Source: Noviherbaspirillum pedocola
GTDB lineage: Bacteria > Pseudomonadota > Gammaproteobacteria > Burkholderiales > Burkholderiaceae_D
Direction of reading: 5' to 3'
NCBI RefSeq assembly: GCF_016632335.1
Contig: NZ_JAEPBG010000008.1
Span: 228,203 to 292,202, forward strand
Length of the DNA stretch: 64,000 nucleotides
Shown here piece by piece: positions 33,307 through 42,689 of the stretch. The number at the start of each line of letters is the position of its first letter. Within the stretch, counting starts at the first letter, position 1. The notes beneath the pieces were generated by a model. That model saw only the letters and a list, made by a program, of their open reading frames with translations, ran no database searches and was not told the DNA's origin. The translations under genes and the position numbers were made by a program.

Positions 33307-34551
33307 TCAATACGTCTCCACCTGAAAGCGCCCTTCCTTCACCATCCGCGGATGCAGCGCCGCCCAGTCAACGCCATGCGCATTGCAGATGTCGGCCATC
33401 GCATCCATCACGCCCTCCTCCATGCCCTTCAGGCCGCAGATGTAGACATAGGTATCACCCTTCAGCAGCTCGGCCACGGCCGCGCCGGCCTGGCGCATCT
33501 TGTCCTGCACATAGGCGCGCGGCTGGTCCGGCATGCGCGAGAAGGCCAGGTGCGTTTCCATCAGCTCGGCCGGCAGCTTGCGCAGCGGGCCGAAGTACGG
33601 CAGCTCTTCGGGCGTCCTCGCGCCGAAGAACAGCATCAGCTTGCCCGGCACGGCCTGTCCCTTGACGAAGTGGCGGCGGCGGAATTCCGTCATCGCGCGC
33701 ATCGGCGCCGAGCCGGTGCCGGTGCAGATCATCAGGATGTTGGAGCCGGGATGATTCGGCATCAGGTAGTTCGCGCCGAAGGGACCGGTCACCTGCACCG
33801 TGTCGCCCTTCTGCAGGTCGCACAGGTAATTCGAGGCCACGCCCGCGACCGGCTTGCCCTCGTGATCCGACACCACCCGCTTCACCGTCAGCGACAGGTT
33901 GTTGTAGCCTTCGCGCTCGCCGTTGCGCGGGCTGGCGATCGAATACATGCGCAGGTAATGCGGCTTGCCGCTCGCATCCACACCGGGCGGGATGATGCCG
34001 ATGGACTGGCCTTCCAGCACCGGAAAGAGCTGCGTGCCGAAGTCGAGCACGATGTGATGGATATCGCTCTGCGTTTCCGTGGAGGTCAGACGGTAGTTGC
34101 CGGCAACAGTGGCCGTGATCGGCTCCTTCAGCGTGTACAGGTTCACATACGGATGCGCGGCCGACCAGGGCGGGCAGGTCGAGGAGCGCGCAGCCGCGGC
34201 ATTCTCCTGCACGACTTCCTGTTCGGCTTCGGCCGCATGCTCGGCGCCCACCGCGTCCAGCAGGCTTTGCTCGAAGGTCTTTTCCGGCGGCAGATCATCC
34301 CAGCCGTACTGGTCCGCCAGGCTGTAGGCTTGGGCCTTCGGCATCGTGCGCCAGTTGTCGATGGCGCCGGTCGGGCACGGCGATATGCAGGCGCCGCAGG
34401 CATTGCAGACGTCCGCCTTGACCACGTAGTTGCGGTCGTCGTGCGTGATCGCATCGATCGGGCAGGTCTCTTCGCAGGTGTTGCAGCGAATGCAGATCTC
34501 GGGATCGATTACATGCTGGCGGATCAGGGTCATCGTTTCGGGAGCGTTCAT
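33307..34551 (-). CDS. boxA: Benzoyl-CoA 2,3-epoxidase reductase component BoxA
   Basis: A 414-residue flavoprotein that passes electrons from NADPH to BoxB in aerobic benzoyl-CoA epoxidation. The N-terminus has two [4Fe-4S] motifs, C20-x2-C-x2-C-x3-C30 ([12 protein letters not shown]) and C49-x2-C-x2-C-x3-C59 ([12 protein letters not shown]). After an acidic linker comes a ferredoxin-NADP reductase fold with [11 protein letters not shown] (FAD) and [14 protein letters not shown] (NADP), ending in the typical VETY. The ATG at 34551 is chosen because the first cluster follows directly; longer in-frame sequence is repeat-derived. It lies downstream of boxB, separated by an inverted repeat. Confidence 0.95.
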   Translation of the reverse strand: MNAPETMTLIRQHVIDPEICIRCNTCEETCPIDAITHDDRNYVVKADVCNACGACISPCPTGAIDNWRTMPKAQAYSLADQYGWDDLPPEKTFEQSLLDAVGAEHAAEAEQEVVQENAAAARSSTCPPWSAAHPYVNLYTLKEPITATVAGNYRLTSTETQSDIHHIVLDFGTQLFPVLEGQSIGIIPPGVDASGKPHYLRMYSIASPRNGEREGYNNLSLTVKRVVSDHEGKPVAGVASNYLCDLQKGDTVQVTGPFGANYLMPNHPGSNILMICTGTGSAPMRAMTEFRRRHFVKGQAVPGKLMLFFGARTPEELPYFGPLRKLPAELMETHLAFSRMPDQPRAYVQDKMRQAGAAVAELLKGDTYVYICGLKGMEEGVMDAMADICNAHGVDWAALHPRMVKEGRFQVETY

Positions 34552-34580
34552 GGCAACCTGCTTGAAAAATCCGATGTTGC

Positions 34581-34647
34581 GTAGGGTGGGCGCAGCCCAC
34601 GCGTCCGGTCGATCAGGGAAAGACCGCGTGGGCTTTCCCCACCCTAC
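34581..34647. repeat. GTAGGGTGGGC inverted repeat between boxB and boxA
   Basis: GTAGGGTGGG (34581-34590) is inverted as CCCACCCTAC (34638-34647), with inner CAGCCCACGCG matching CGCGTGGGCT. A further degraded CCCACGCG/CTTGCCCACCCC portion lies at 34675-34713. It is the same family as the element at 42606. Confidence 0.75.
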
Positions 34648-34720
34648 AGGTTCCGTTACGAAGGATGGTCGAAACCCACGCGTTGTTTGAAGCAACGCAT
34701 GGCTTGCCCACCCCGCCGTC

Positions 34721-36148
34721 TCAGTTGAAGCGCACGTACTGGAAGTCGATCGGCTGGCGATTGATGCCCACCGGCGGCGGCGCAATCCAGTTGGCCATCT
34801 TGCCCGGTTCGACCACGCGGCCCATCAGCGAAGCGACGTAGGCGCGGTCTTCCTCGGAAGGCAGCCAGTTGCGTACATTGGCCTGCCATTCGGCTTCGGA
34901 AATCACGCGACCATCCGGCGAGATGCGTTGTCCGGAGAAGGTACCGATGTGGCGATTGAAGGCCTTATGCGGCGTGCTCAGGCGGAAATTCACCCCCGCC
35001 TTTTCCAGCACGCGGTTCCAGCGGCCGACGCCTGCCACCGAGTCGCGGATGTAGTCGTCGCGCAGCACTTCATTCAGGGCATTCAACATCGGCACCTCGC
35101 GCTCGGTCAGCTTACCGTCGGCGATATCGAGAATGCGGTACTGATTGTTCTTCAGCAGGTGATCGTCATCGCGCTTGGTCTCTTCGAAGCGGCCCTTCAG
35201 GCCCGAGCTGTAGAAGGTCGCGGCATTCGACGACTGGTCCGCGCCGAACAGGTCGATGGTCACGCTGAAGTGGAAGTTCAGGTAGCGCTGCACCGTCGGC
35301 AGATCGATTACGCCATGGCGGCGCACTTCTTCCGGATCTTCGATGCCATGCTGCTTCATGATCTGCGCGGTGCGCTGCAGCACGCGCGAGATGCCCGATT
35401 CGCCGACGAACATGTGATGCGCTTCCTCGGTCAGCATGAAGCGGCAGGTGCGCGACAGCGGATCGAAGCCCGACTCGGCCAGCGCATTGAGCTGGAACTT
35501 GCCGTCGCGGTCCGTGAAGTAGGTGAACATGTAGAAAGCCAGCCAGTCCGGCGTCGGCTCGTTGAAGGCCTCGAGGATGCGCGGATTGTCCTGGTCGCCG
35601 GAATTGCGCTGCAAGAGCGCTTCGGCTTCCTCGCGACCGTCGCGGCCGAAATGCTTGTGCAGCAGATAGACCATCGCCCACAGGTGGCGGCCTTCTTCCA
35701 CGTTGATCTGGAACAGGTTGCGCAGGTCATAGTTGGACGGCGCGGTCAGTCCCAGGTGGCGCTGCTGCTCGACCGATGCCGGCTCGGTGTCGCCTTGCGT
35801 GACGATCATGCGGCGCAGATTGGCGCGATGCTCGCCCGGCACTTCCTGCCATGCCTCCTCGCCCTTGTGCTCGCCGAAGTTGACCTTGCGGCCGCCTTCC
35901 TGCTGCGCCAGGAAGATGCCCCAGCGATAGTCCGGCATCTTCACGTAATCGAAATTGGCCCAGCCTTCCGGCGTGACATTGATCGCGGTGCGCAGATACA
36001 CATCAAAGTCGACCGAGCCTTCCGGGCCCATGTCGCGCCACCATTGCAGATAGTTCGGCTGCCAGTGCTCGAGCGCGCGCTGCAGCGTGCGGTCTTCCGA
36101 GAGATTGACGTTGTTCGGTATCTTTTCGCTGTAATTGATCGTGCTCAC
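34721..36148 (-). CDS. boxB: Benzoyl-CoA 2,3-epoxidase oxygenase component BoxB
   Basis: A 475-residue di-iron oxygenase that forms 2,3-epoxybenzoyl-CoA. It begins [20 protein letters not shown], and two carboxylate-helix motifs are visible: [20 protein letters not shown] and [16 protein letters not shown], each with Glu and His ligands. The length matches BoxB (about 470). The C-terminus ends [15 protein letters not shown]. It lies 63 bases after boxC on the minus strand. Confidence 0.96.
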   Translation of the reverse strand: MSTINYSEKIPNNVNLSEDRTLQRALEHWQPNYLQWWRDMGPEGSVDFDVYLRTAINVTPEGWANFDYVKMPDYRWGIFLAQQEGGRKVNFGEHKGEEAWQEVPGEHRANLRRMIVTQGDTEPASVEQQRHLGLTAPSNYDLRNLFQINVEEGRHLWAMVYLLHKHFGRDGREEAEALLQRNSGDQDNPRILEAFNEPTPDWLAFYMFTYFTDRDGKFQLNALAESGFDPLSRTCRFMLTEEAHHMFVGESGISRVLQRTAQIMKQHGIEDPEEVRRHGVIDLPTVQRYLNFHFSVTIDLFGADQSSNAATFYSSGLKGRFEETKRDDDHLLKNNQYRILDIADGKLTEREVPMLNALNEVLRDDYIRDSVAGVGRWNRVLEKAGVNFRLSTPHKAFNRHIGTFSGQRISPDGRVISEAEWQANVRNWLPSEEDRAYVASLMGRVVEPGKMANWIAPPPVGINRQPIDFQYVRFN

Positions 36149-36211
36149 TGTAGTCCCCTGTGTGTTGACTGTTGACTGTTGGCTATGCGTTGACTGCCTG
36201 ATGCTGAGCGC

Positions 36212-37870
36212 TTACACGCGGTTCATGTCGAACTGCGCCTTGTTGCCGCTGCCGTAGACCTTGAGCGCGCCCTTTTCCCCGACGGCATTGGGGCGGATGA
36301 AGATCCAGTTCTGCCAGGCCGAGAGGCGGCCGAAGATGCGGGTCTCCATGGTTTCCGGGCCGTTGAAGCGCAGGTTGGCTTCGAGGCCGGTCAGTGCGTC
36401 CGGCGACATGCTGGCGCGTTCTTCCACGGCGATGCGGATCTCGTCGGCCCAGTCGATGTCGTCCGGATTCGCGGTGATCAGGCCCAGCGCCATCGCCGCG
36501 TCCGCATCGAGTTTGCTGCCCAGCGCTTCGCGCACCCGCGCGACATCGGCGGCGCTATCGTAGAAGCGGCGCGCCAGGCGCGATTGCGTCGTGATCATTG
36601 GCAGCAGGCAGAAATTCATTTCCGACACCGCAATCCTTGGCGCGGCCTCCGGGCTGTCCGGCAGGGCCAGCATGTAGCTGCGGTCCGCGGCCAGCGCCAG
36701 TTCCAGCAGCGTGCCGGCAAAGCAGGAGCCTTCATCGATCAGTGCAAACAGCGAGCGCGACGAGACATCGAGGCGAGCGAAGGTACGGCGCAGCAGGCCG
36801 ATGGTCTGGCGCACCAGCCAGTGGCCGCGGTTGGCGAGCAGGACTTCATCCATCGCCAGCACCGCATCGGCTTCGCCGGCGGTCTTCAAGAGCCAGGTGC
36901 CGATCTCGGTTTCATTGGTGCGCATGTGCAGGATCGCGTCGTCCAGCTCGCGTGCCATCCGCAGCGGCCACCAGGCGTCGCCGGCGTCGACGATTGCCGC
37001 AGCGCTGTTCGGCTGCTGACCCTGCGGCGCGCGCACGGTGAAGGTAGCGGTGCGCGCGGCGCGATCGATGGCGACGCTGACCTGGCTATATTCCAGCGCG
37101 TTTTCGGTTTGCGTCTTGTTCAGCGGATTCAGTTTGATGCCCTGCGCATCGGCCGGGCGGTCGCTGTGCGCGGCAAGCTGTTGCGCGCGCGCCTGCACCG
37201 CTTCCTTGAACTGCGCCGGCTTGGCAATCGCATCGACCAGTTTCCAGTCCACCGCGCGCTGGCCGCGCACGCCTTCGGACGTGGTGCAGAAGATGTCGGC
37301 ATGGTCGTGGCGCACCTTCCTCTTGTCGGTCAGGCGGGTCAGGCCGCCAGTGCCGGGCAGCACGCCCAGCAGCGGCACTTCCGGCAGGCTGACCGACGAG
37401 GAGCGGTCATCCACCAGCAAAATCTCATCGCATGCCGCGGCCAGCTCGTAGCCGCCGCCCGCGCAGGCGCCATTGACCGCGGCAAGGAATTTCAGGCCTT
37501 CATTGCGGCTGGAATCTTCCAGGCCATTGCGCGTTTCATTGGTGAACTTGCAGAAATTGACCTTCCAGGCATGGGTGGACTTGCCCAGCATGAAGATGTT
37601 CGCGCCGGAACAGAAGATGCGGTCGCGGCCGCTGGTGATGACGACCGTCTTCACTTCGGGATGCTCGAAACGGATGCGCTGCACCGCGTCGTGCAGTTCG
37701 ATGTCCACGCCCAGGTCATAGGAGTTGAGCTTGAGCTTGTAGCCTTCGCGCAGACCGGCGTCTTCATTGACATGCATCGTCAGCGTGGCCACCGGGCCTT
37801 CGCAGGCCAGCGTCCAGTGCTTGTACTGTTCCGGGGAGGTTTGGTAGTTCACTTGCTGCTGGGTAGTCAT
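36212..37870 (-). CDS. boxC: 2,3-epoxybenzoyl-CoA dihydrolase BoxC
   Basis: A 552-residue crotonase-fold enzyme that opens epoxybenzoyl-CoA to 3,4-dehydroadipyl-CoA semialdehyde and formate. The N-terminal half has RIFCSGANIFMLGKSTHAW and AVNGACAGGGYELAAACDEI (oxyanion hole); the C-terminal half is a divergent second crotonase-like region. The ATG at 37870 has GAGGA at the usual distance and is preferred over in-frame codons just upstream. It is the first gene of the minus-strand box operon and has a strong predicted promoter. Confidence 0.95.
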   Translation of the reverse strand: MTTQQQVNYQTSPEQYKHWTLACEGPVATLTMHVNEDAGLREGYKLKLNSYDLGVDIELHDAVQRIRFEHPEVKTVVITSGRDRIFCSGANIFMLGKSTHAWKVNFCKFTNETRNGLEDSSRNEGLKFLAAVNGACAGGGYELAAACDEILLVDDRSSSVSLPEVPLLGVLPGTGGLTRLTDKRKVRHDHADIFCTTSEGVRGQRAVDWKLVDAIAKPAQFKEAVQARAQQLAAHSDRPADAQGIKLNPLNKTQTENALEYSQVSVAIDRAARTATFTVRAPQGQQPNSAAAIVDAGDAWWPLRMARELDDAILHMRTNETEIGTWLLKTAGEADAVLAMDEVLLANRGHWLVRQTIGLLRRTFARLDVSSRSLFALIDEGSCFAGTLLELALAADRSYMLALPDSPEAAPRIAVSEMNFCLLPMITTQSRLARRFYDSAADVARVREALGSKLDADAAMALGLITANPDDIDWADEIRIAVEERASMSPDALTGLEANLRFNGPETMETRIFGRLSAWQNWIFIRPNAVGEKGALKVYGSGNKAQFDMNRV

Positions 37871-37919
37871 CGGAAGCATCCTCGAAGGCAATATGGTGCA
37901 GTGACGTTACGGTGAAAGC

Positions 37920-37948
37920 ACTATATTGCATGAATCGAAGCGAGTCAA
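37920..37948 (-). promoter_or_regulatory. Sigma-70-type promoter of boxC
   Basis: On the minus strand TTGACT (37943-37948) and TATAGT (37920-37925) are separated by exactly 17 bases, close to the consensus. A TGCA motif (37927-37930) lies between the boxes, where a bound repressor would block polymerase. The gene start follows about 50 bases downstream. Confidence 0.75.
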
Positions 37949-37949
37949 G

Positions 37950-37969
37950 AACTGAAATGCATTGCAGTT
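37950..37969. promoter_or_regulatory. Candidate BoxR operator with paired TGCA
   Basis: AACTG (37950-37954) and CAGTT (37965-37969) flank a central ATGCATTGCA, giving a 20-base imperfect palindrome with TGCA at 37958-37961 and 37963-37966. It lies immediately upstream of the boxC -35 box. Related BzdR/BoxR proteins are reported to recognise TGCA repeats (recalled), so BoxR binding is inferred. Confidence 0.5.
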
Positions 37970-38029
37970 TTCCGTGATGACGGCTTGCCGCGCCGGGCGG
38001 CGCAGCAGGGATGGCGTTCTGGTTCTGGC

Positions 38030-38929
38030 TCAGGCTGCCGCGCGCGAGGACGTCAACACCTTGCCGCGCAGCCGCTCGGACAGGCCAAGGAAGGCGGCTT
38101 CCTGCGCCATGTCGCTCGTATCGAATACCAGGTCTGCCTTGGAATAGAACTCTTCGCGACTCGCGAGGATGTTCTTCAGGTCATCCATCGCTTCGCGGTT
38201 GCCCAGCATCGGCCGCTTGTCGCCCTGGGCCAGCACCCGCGCCATATGCTCTTCCGGCGAGGCCTTCAGCCAGACCGTATAGCAATGCGACAGCAGCAGG
38301 TTGAAGCTCGCCGGGTCCGAGACGATACCGCCTGGCGTCGCGATCACCGCGGTGGGCAGGCGCCGGATCACTTCTTCCAGCGCCCGAAATTCATAGCGCC
38401 GGTACGCGGTGGCGCCATACAGGGAATGGATTTCCGGAATGCTGCAGCCGGCCAGAGTTTCGATCTCCCGGTTCAGTTCCACGAAAGGCAGCATCCACAG
38501 ATCGGCGAGCATGCGGCCGATGCTGGACTTGCCGGCGCCGCGCAGCCCGATCAGCGCGATGCGCTGGCGGCGCGCGGCTTCCGAGGTCGGCGTGTCGAAC
38601 AGTTCGGACAGCGCCGCGCGCGCCTGCGCCAGCTCGGTTTCGGGCCGGCCGCGCAGGATTTCGCGGATCATCAGCCATTCCGGCGAGGACGCGGTTTCAT
38701 CGCCGATCATTTCCGCCAGGCTGCAATTGAGCACCTGCGCCAATTGCCGCAGAAAGCCGACCGACGCATTGCCGACGCCGGATTCCACATTGGCGAGATG
38801 GCGCTCGGAAACTTCGGCCAGCCGCGCCAAGGCCTTGCGCGTCATGCCGCGCCGCGCGCGCAGCGCTTTCACATGTTCGCCAAGCTGGGCGAGAAAGGGA
38901 TCCTTGATCGGTTCGGACAAGTCTGTCAT
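38030..38929 (-). CDS. boxR: BoxR-type regulator: HTH plus shikimate-kinase-like domain
   Basis: A 299-residue protein. The Xre-type HTH (about residues 13-75: LGEHVKALRARRGMTRKALA, SERHLANVESGVGNASVGF) is followed by a shikimate-kinase-like sensor with a P-loop GLRGAGKS (residues 128-135) and ATPGGIVSDP. This architecture defines the BzdR/BoxR repressors, which sense benzoyl-CoA. The ATG at 38929 removes an upstream in-frame extension lying in the promoter region. It is divergent from the DUF4863 gene and followed on the same strand by boxC. Confidence 0.93.
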   Translation of the reverse strand: MTDLSEPIKDPFLAQLGEHVKALRARRGMTRKALARLAEVSERHLANVESGVGNASVGFLRQLAQVLNCSLAEMIGDETASSPEWLMIREILRGRPETELAQARAALSELFDTPTSEAARRQRIALIGLRGAGKSSIGRMLADLWMLPFVELNREIETLAGCSIPEIHSLYGATAYRRYEFRALEEVIRRLPTAVIATPGGIVSDPASFNLLLSHCYTVWLKASPEEHMARVLAQGDKRPMLGNREAMDDLKNILASREEFYSKADLVFDTSDMAQEAAFLGLSERLRGKVLTSSRAAA

Positions 38930-39002
38930 GAGGGAGTGGCCTTCGGAGTTGCAACCGCTGGAAAGCGCTTGATGGCAATGAACTATAGTATGACTTGCGC
39001 TC

Positions 39003-39046
39003 TTGACCGTTGCAAGATAATGCATTTACACTGAGCCGCATATGCA
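39003..39046 (+). promoter_or_regulatory. Promoter with TGCA-N6-TGCA operator for the benzoate activation/transport genes
   Basis: TTGACC (39003-39008), an 18-base spacer and TACACT (39027-39032) make a plausible plus-strand promoter. The spacer carries TGCA at 39011-39014 and 39021-39024 with exactly six bases between, and another TGCA lies at 39043-39046. The spacing fits the repeat reported for BzdR-type operators (recalled), so BoxR control of both directions is likely. Confidence 0.55.
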
Positions 39047-39115
39047 GTGAAGTCAGTTCCGAAGCATAACAAAAGCGCCGTGCAAAACAAAAGGCGATGT
39101 CTCAGGAGACTTTTC

Positions 39116-39586
39116 GTGGATGTTCCCCAGTTTGAACAGCTCATCGCCGGCATCTCTTCGTCCATCGCCGGCCAGCCGCTGGATACCGCCCTGGCCGCGC
39201 GCCTGAACGCGGAGTACGGTCCCGGCAGCCCTGCCTATGAAGCCCTCTTTTCCGCCTGCCGCGAAGGCGTGCGCGATGGCTGGCTGTGCAATCGCGAAGG
39301 CGGCGGTATCCGCTACGGCCGGGTGCTGAAGGCCACGGACGCGACGCACGGCTTTTCCGTCGATGTGGTCGACATGCAGGACCTTGCCGGCCCGCACCAT
39401 GTGCATCCGCATGGCGAGATCGACCTGATCATGCCGCTGACACCCGGCGCGCGCTTCGATGGCCATCCAGCCGGCTGGTGCGTCTATGGCCCCGGCAGCG
39501 CGCATCGTCCCACTGTTTCCGAAGGCCGCGCGCTGGTGCTGTACCTGTTGCCGCAGGGCGCGATCGAATTTACCCGAGCAGCCTGA
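39116..39586 (+). CDS. DUF4863 family protein of the benzoate cluster
   Basis: A 156-residue protein with PHHVHPHGEIDLIMPLT, a His-rich cupin-like metal site, and GARFDGHPAGWCVYGPGSAH. It resembles 4-hydroxylaminobenzoate lyase (DUF4863), an enzyme of nitrobenzoate breakdown, and such genes often sit in box clusters, where their role is unclear. The GTG at 39116 is chosen because AGGAG lies at 39103-39107. It is first in the plus-strand run before the benzoate-CoA ligase gene. Confidence 0.8.
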   Translation: MDVPQFEQLIAGISSSIAGQPLDTALAARLNAEYGPGSPAYEALFSACREGVRDGWLCNREGGGIRYGRVLKATDATHGFSVDVVDMQDLAGPHHVHPHGEIDLIMPLTPGARFDGHPAGWCVYGPGSAHRPTVSEGRALVLYLLPQGAIEFTRAA

Positions 39587-39749
39587 TTCCTGCGCATTGC
39601 GCGTTGTATCGACTTGCAGCATGAATGCCCGCTCGAGCGCAAAACTGATTCGGCGGCGTATGGCAGTCGCCATCCCGCGCCGCGCCGACCCGCATGGGAC
39701 GAAACGAACGCAGCGGCTCGACAGCATGTAGACCTATCGAGGAGACAGC

Positions 39750-41315
39750 ATGGAAACCGGAGTTCAAAGCCCGTCCGAGCGCTTCAATTTCGCGCGGCAC
39801 CTATTCGACATCAACCGCGCCCGCCCGAACAAGACCGCCTATATCGACGACCGCGAAAGCCTCGACTATGCCGAGCTGGAATTGCGCGCGCGCCGCTGCG
39901 CCGCGGGCTTGCTCGCCCAGGATTTGCGGCTCGAAGAACGGGTGCTGCTGGTGATGCACGACACCGTAGACATGCCGGTCGCCCTGCTCGGCGCGCTGTT
40001 CGCCGGCATCGTGCCGGTGCCGGTCAACACGCTGCTGCCGATGGAAGACTATGCCTACATGCTGCAGCACAGCGGCGCGCGCGCCGTGATCGTGTCGGCG
40101 CCGCTGGCCGATTGCGTCAGCCGCGCGCTGGCGCATGCCGGCAGCAGCGCGCGCTTGATCGTTTCCGGCGCCGGCGATGCGCTGCCGGCCGGGGCGATCG
40201 ATTTCCACGCGCTGCTGGAAGCGCGGCCGCTGCCCGAGGATGGCAATGCCGACACCCATCGCGATGCGATCGCTTTCTGGCTCTATTCTTCCGGCTCCAC
40301 CGGCAAGCCCAAGGGCACGGTGCATACCCATGCGAACCTGTACTGGACCGCGGCGCTGTACGGCCAGCCGGTGCTGGGCGTGCGCGAGGACGACGTGGTG
40401 TTTTCCGCGGCCAAGCTGTTCTTCGCCTATGGCCTGGGCAATGCGCTGACCTTTCCGCTGTCGGTCGGCGCCACGACGGTGCTGATGGCCGAGCGGCCCA
40501 CGCCGCAGGCAGTGTTCCAGCGCCTGGTGCGCCACAAGCCGACGGTGTTTGCCGGCGTGCCGACGCTGTATGTGTCGATGCTGGCGTCAAGCGAGCTGCC
40601 GGCGCGCGAAGATACCGCGCTGCGCATCTGCGCCTCGGCCGGCGAAATGTTGCCGCGCGAAGTCGGCGAGCGCTTCAAGTCGCATTTCGGCGCCGACATT
40701 CTCGATGGCATCGGTTCGACCGAGATGCTGCATATCTTTCTGTCCAATCGCAGCGGCGACATCCGCTACGGCACCACCGGCCGCCCGGTGCCGGGCTACG
40801 ACATCGAGCTGCGCGACGAGGATGGCCGGCCGGTTCCGGCCGGCGATGTCGGCGACCTCTACATCCGCGGCCCGAGCGCGGCGCTGATGTACTGGACCAA
40901 TCGCGACAAGAGCCGGGTCACCTTCCAGGGCGAATGGGTCAAGAGCGGCGACAAGTACGTGATGGACCGCGACGGCTATTACACCTATGCCGGCCGCAGC
41001 GACGACATGCTCAAGGTCAGCGGCCAGTATGTGTCGCCGATCGAGGTCGAGTCAGCGCTCATTGCCCATCCTTCGGTGCTGGAATGCGCCGTGGTGGGCA
41101 AGCCGGATGCGGATGGCCTGACCAAGACCATGGCCTACGTGGTGCTGCGCGGCGGCCAGAACGGCGATGCGGCGATGTGCATCGAGCTCAAGTCCTTCGT
41201 CAAGACGCGCCTGGCGCCGCACAAGTACCCGCGCGAATTCATCTTCGTCGACGACCTGCCGAAGACGGCCACCGGCAAGATACAGCGCTTCAAGCTGCGC
41301 GCGATGGAAGGCTGA
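39750..41315 (+). CDS. bclA: Benzoate-CoA ligase
   Basis: A 521-residue ANL-superfamily enzyme that activates benzoate with ATP and CoA. It shows AMP-binding YSSGSTGKPKGTVHTH, RICASAGEMLPREVGERF, DGIGSTEMLHIFLSN (typical of benzoate-CoA ligases), YYTYAGRSDDMLKVSGQYVS and the C-terminal catalytic ATGKIQRFKLR. GAGGAGA precedes the ATG at 39750. Its place next to boxABC and BoxR supports benzoate over other aryl acids, though 4-hydroxybenzoate or 2-aminobenzoate are possible. Confidence 0.94.
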   Translation: METGVQSPSERFNFARHLFDINRARPNKTAYIDDRESLDYAELELRARRCAAGLLAQDLRLEERVLLVMHDTVDMPVALLGALFAGIVPVPVNTLLPMEDYAYMLQHSGARAVIVSAPLADCVSRALAHAGSSARLIVSGAGDALPAGAIDFHALLEARPLPEDGNADTHRDAIAFWLYSSGSTGKPKGTVHTHANLYWTAALYGQPVLGVREDDVVFSAAKLFFAYGLGNALTFPLSVGATTVLMAERPTPQAVFQRLVRHKPTVFAGVPTLYVSMLASSELPAREDTALRICASAGEMLPREVGERFKSHFGADILDGIGSTEMLHIFLSNRSGDIRYGTTGRPVPGYDIELRDEDGRPVPAGDVGDLYIRGPSAALMYWTNRDKSRVTFQGEWVKSGDKYVMDRDGYYTYAGRSDDMLKVSGQYVSPIEVESALIAHPSVLECAVVGKPDADGLTKTMAYVVLRGGQNGDAAMCIELKSFVKTRLAPHKYPREFIFVDDLPKTATGKIQRFKLRAMEG

Positions 41316-41417
41316 GGACGCAGCAAAAAAACTTGCCAGAACCCGCATCACGCCGGCCCCGGCCGGGTAGCATGACCACGCAATACAACGATATCAACAA
41401 GCCTTTGAGGAGACATC

Positions 41418-42596
41418 ATGCGAAGCACCCGTTCATTCCTTCCGCGCGCCATTGCGCTGGCCGCCTTTGCCGCATTCACTGTGTCCGGCGCGGCGCATGC
41501 GCAAGGCGAGCCGATCAAGGTCGGCTTCATGCTGCCGGCCACCGGCACCTATGCCAACCTCGGCACGATGATCGAGAACGGCTTCAAGCTGCAGGTGCAG
41601 GAACAGGGCGGCAAGCTCGCGGGACGCGAAGTGCAGTACTTCAAGGTCGACGATGAATCCGACCCGGCCAAGGCCGCCGACAATGTCAACAAGCTGATCA
41701 AGCGCGATGCGGTCGATGTGCTGGTGGGAACGGTGCACTCCGGCGTGGCGATGACGATGGCCAAGGCGGCCAAGGAATCGAATACGCTTTTGATCGTGCC
41801 CAACGCCGGCGCCGACGCGATCACGGGGCCGATGTGCGCGAAGAATATCTTCCGCACCTCGTTCACCAACTGGCAGCCGGCCTATGCGATGGGCAAGGTC
41901 GCGGCCGATCGCGGCCACAAGAAGGCCGTTACGATCACCTGGAATTACGCGGCCGGCAATGAATCGGTCAAGGGCTTCACCGAAGGCTTCGAAGCCGGCG
42001 GCGGCAAGGTGACGCAGGCGCTGAGCCTGCCGTTCCCGAACGTCGAATTCCAGGCGCTGCTCACGCAGATCGCCGCGCAGAAGCCGGATGCGGTGTATGC
42101 CTTCTTCGCCGGCGGCGGCGCGGTCAAGTTCGTCAAGGATTACGCCGCGGCTGGCCTGATGAAGACCATCCCGCTGTACGGCCCGGGCTTCCTCACCGAC
42201 GGCACGCTCGAGGCGCAGGGCGATGCCGCGCAGGGCATGCTGACCACGCTGCATTACGCCGACAATCTGAACACACCGCGCGACAACGCGTTCCGGCTGG
42301 CCTTTGCCAAAGCCTACAAGACCAATGCGGACGTCTATGCAGTGCAGGGCTATGACGCCGCGCAATTGCTCACCGCGGGCCTGAAGGCGGCCGGCGGCGA
42401 TATCAAAGCGCGCGACAAGGTCGTGGCAGGCATGGAAGCGGCACAGGTCGACAGCCCGCGCGGCCCGTTCAAGCTGTCCAAGGCGCACAACCCGGTGCAG
42501 GACATCTATCTGCGCCAGGTGAAGGGCAACCTGAACGAGGTGAAGAACGTGGCGGTCAAGGGCCTGGCGGATCCGGCCAAGGGCTGCAGGATGTAA
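41418..42596 (+). CDS. ABC transporter substrate-binding protein (benzoate uptake)
   Basis: A 392-residue periplasmic receptor of the Leu/Ile/Val type. A signal peptide (RSTRSFLPRAIALAAFAAFT, ending AHAQ) precedes IKVGFMLPATGTYANLGTMI, LVGTVHSGVAMTMAKAAKES and NIFRTSFTNWQPAYAMGKV. It delivers substrate to the permease pair encoded downstream. Clustering with benzoate activation genes indicates benzoate or a related aromatic acid as ligand. AGGAGA lies just before the ATG. Confidence 0.92.
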   Translation: MRSTRSFLPRAIALAAFAAFTVSGAAHAQGEPIKVGFMLPATGTYANLGTMIENGFKLQVQEQGGKLAGREVQYFKVDDESDPAKAADNVNKLIKRDAVDVLVGTVHSGVAMTMAKAAKESNTLLIVPNAGADAITGPMCAKNIFRTSFTNWQPAYAMGKVAADRGHKKAVTITWNYAAGNESVKGFTEGFEAGGGKVTQALSLPFPNVEFQALLTQIAAQKPDAVYAFFAGGGAVKFVKDYAAAGLMKTIPLYGPGFLTDGTLEAQGDAAQGMLTTLHYADNLNTPRDNAFRLAFAKAYKTNADVYAVQGYDAAQLLTAGLKAAGGDIKARDKVVAGMEAAQVDSPRGPFKLSKAHNPVQDIYLRQVKGNLNEVKNVAVKGLADPAKGCRM

Positions 42597-42605
42597 TGCG
42601 CAATG

Positions 42606-42672
42606 CGTAGGGTGGGCGCAGCCCACGCGCTTGTCCGGTCGCGAGGCACGCGTGGGCTGCGCCCACCCTACG
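42606..42672. repeat. Perfect 24-bp inverted repeat (GTAGGGTGGGC family)
   Basis: The arm at 42606-42629 (starting CGTAGGGTGGGC) is perfectly inverted at 42649-42672 around a 19-base loop. It begins nine bases after the substrate-binding-protein stop and ends 17 bases before the permease start. A hairpin here could protect the upstream mRNA 3' end or partly terminate transcription, raising receptor expression relative to the permeases. Confidence 0.88.
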
Positions 42673-42689
42673 AAAAATACTTCCCCACC

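Noticed and set aside
34928..36175. Plus-strand frame opposite boxB
   Set aside because: boxB is full length and highly characteristic on the minus strand, so the antisense frame is a shadow.
39614..41656. Long Arg-rich plus-strand frame covering benzoate-CoA ligase
   Set aside because: It is out of frame with the ligase, which has all ANL motifs. The Arg/Ala/Gly-rich translation is typical of a frame-shifted GC-rich gene.
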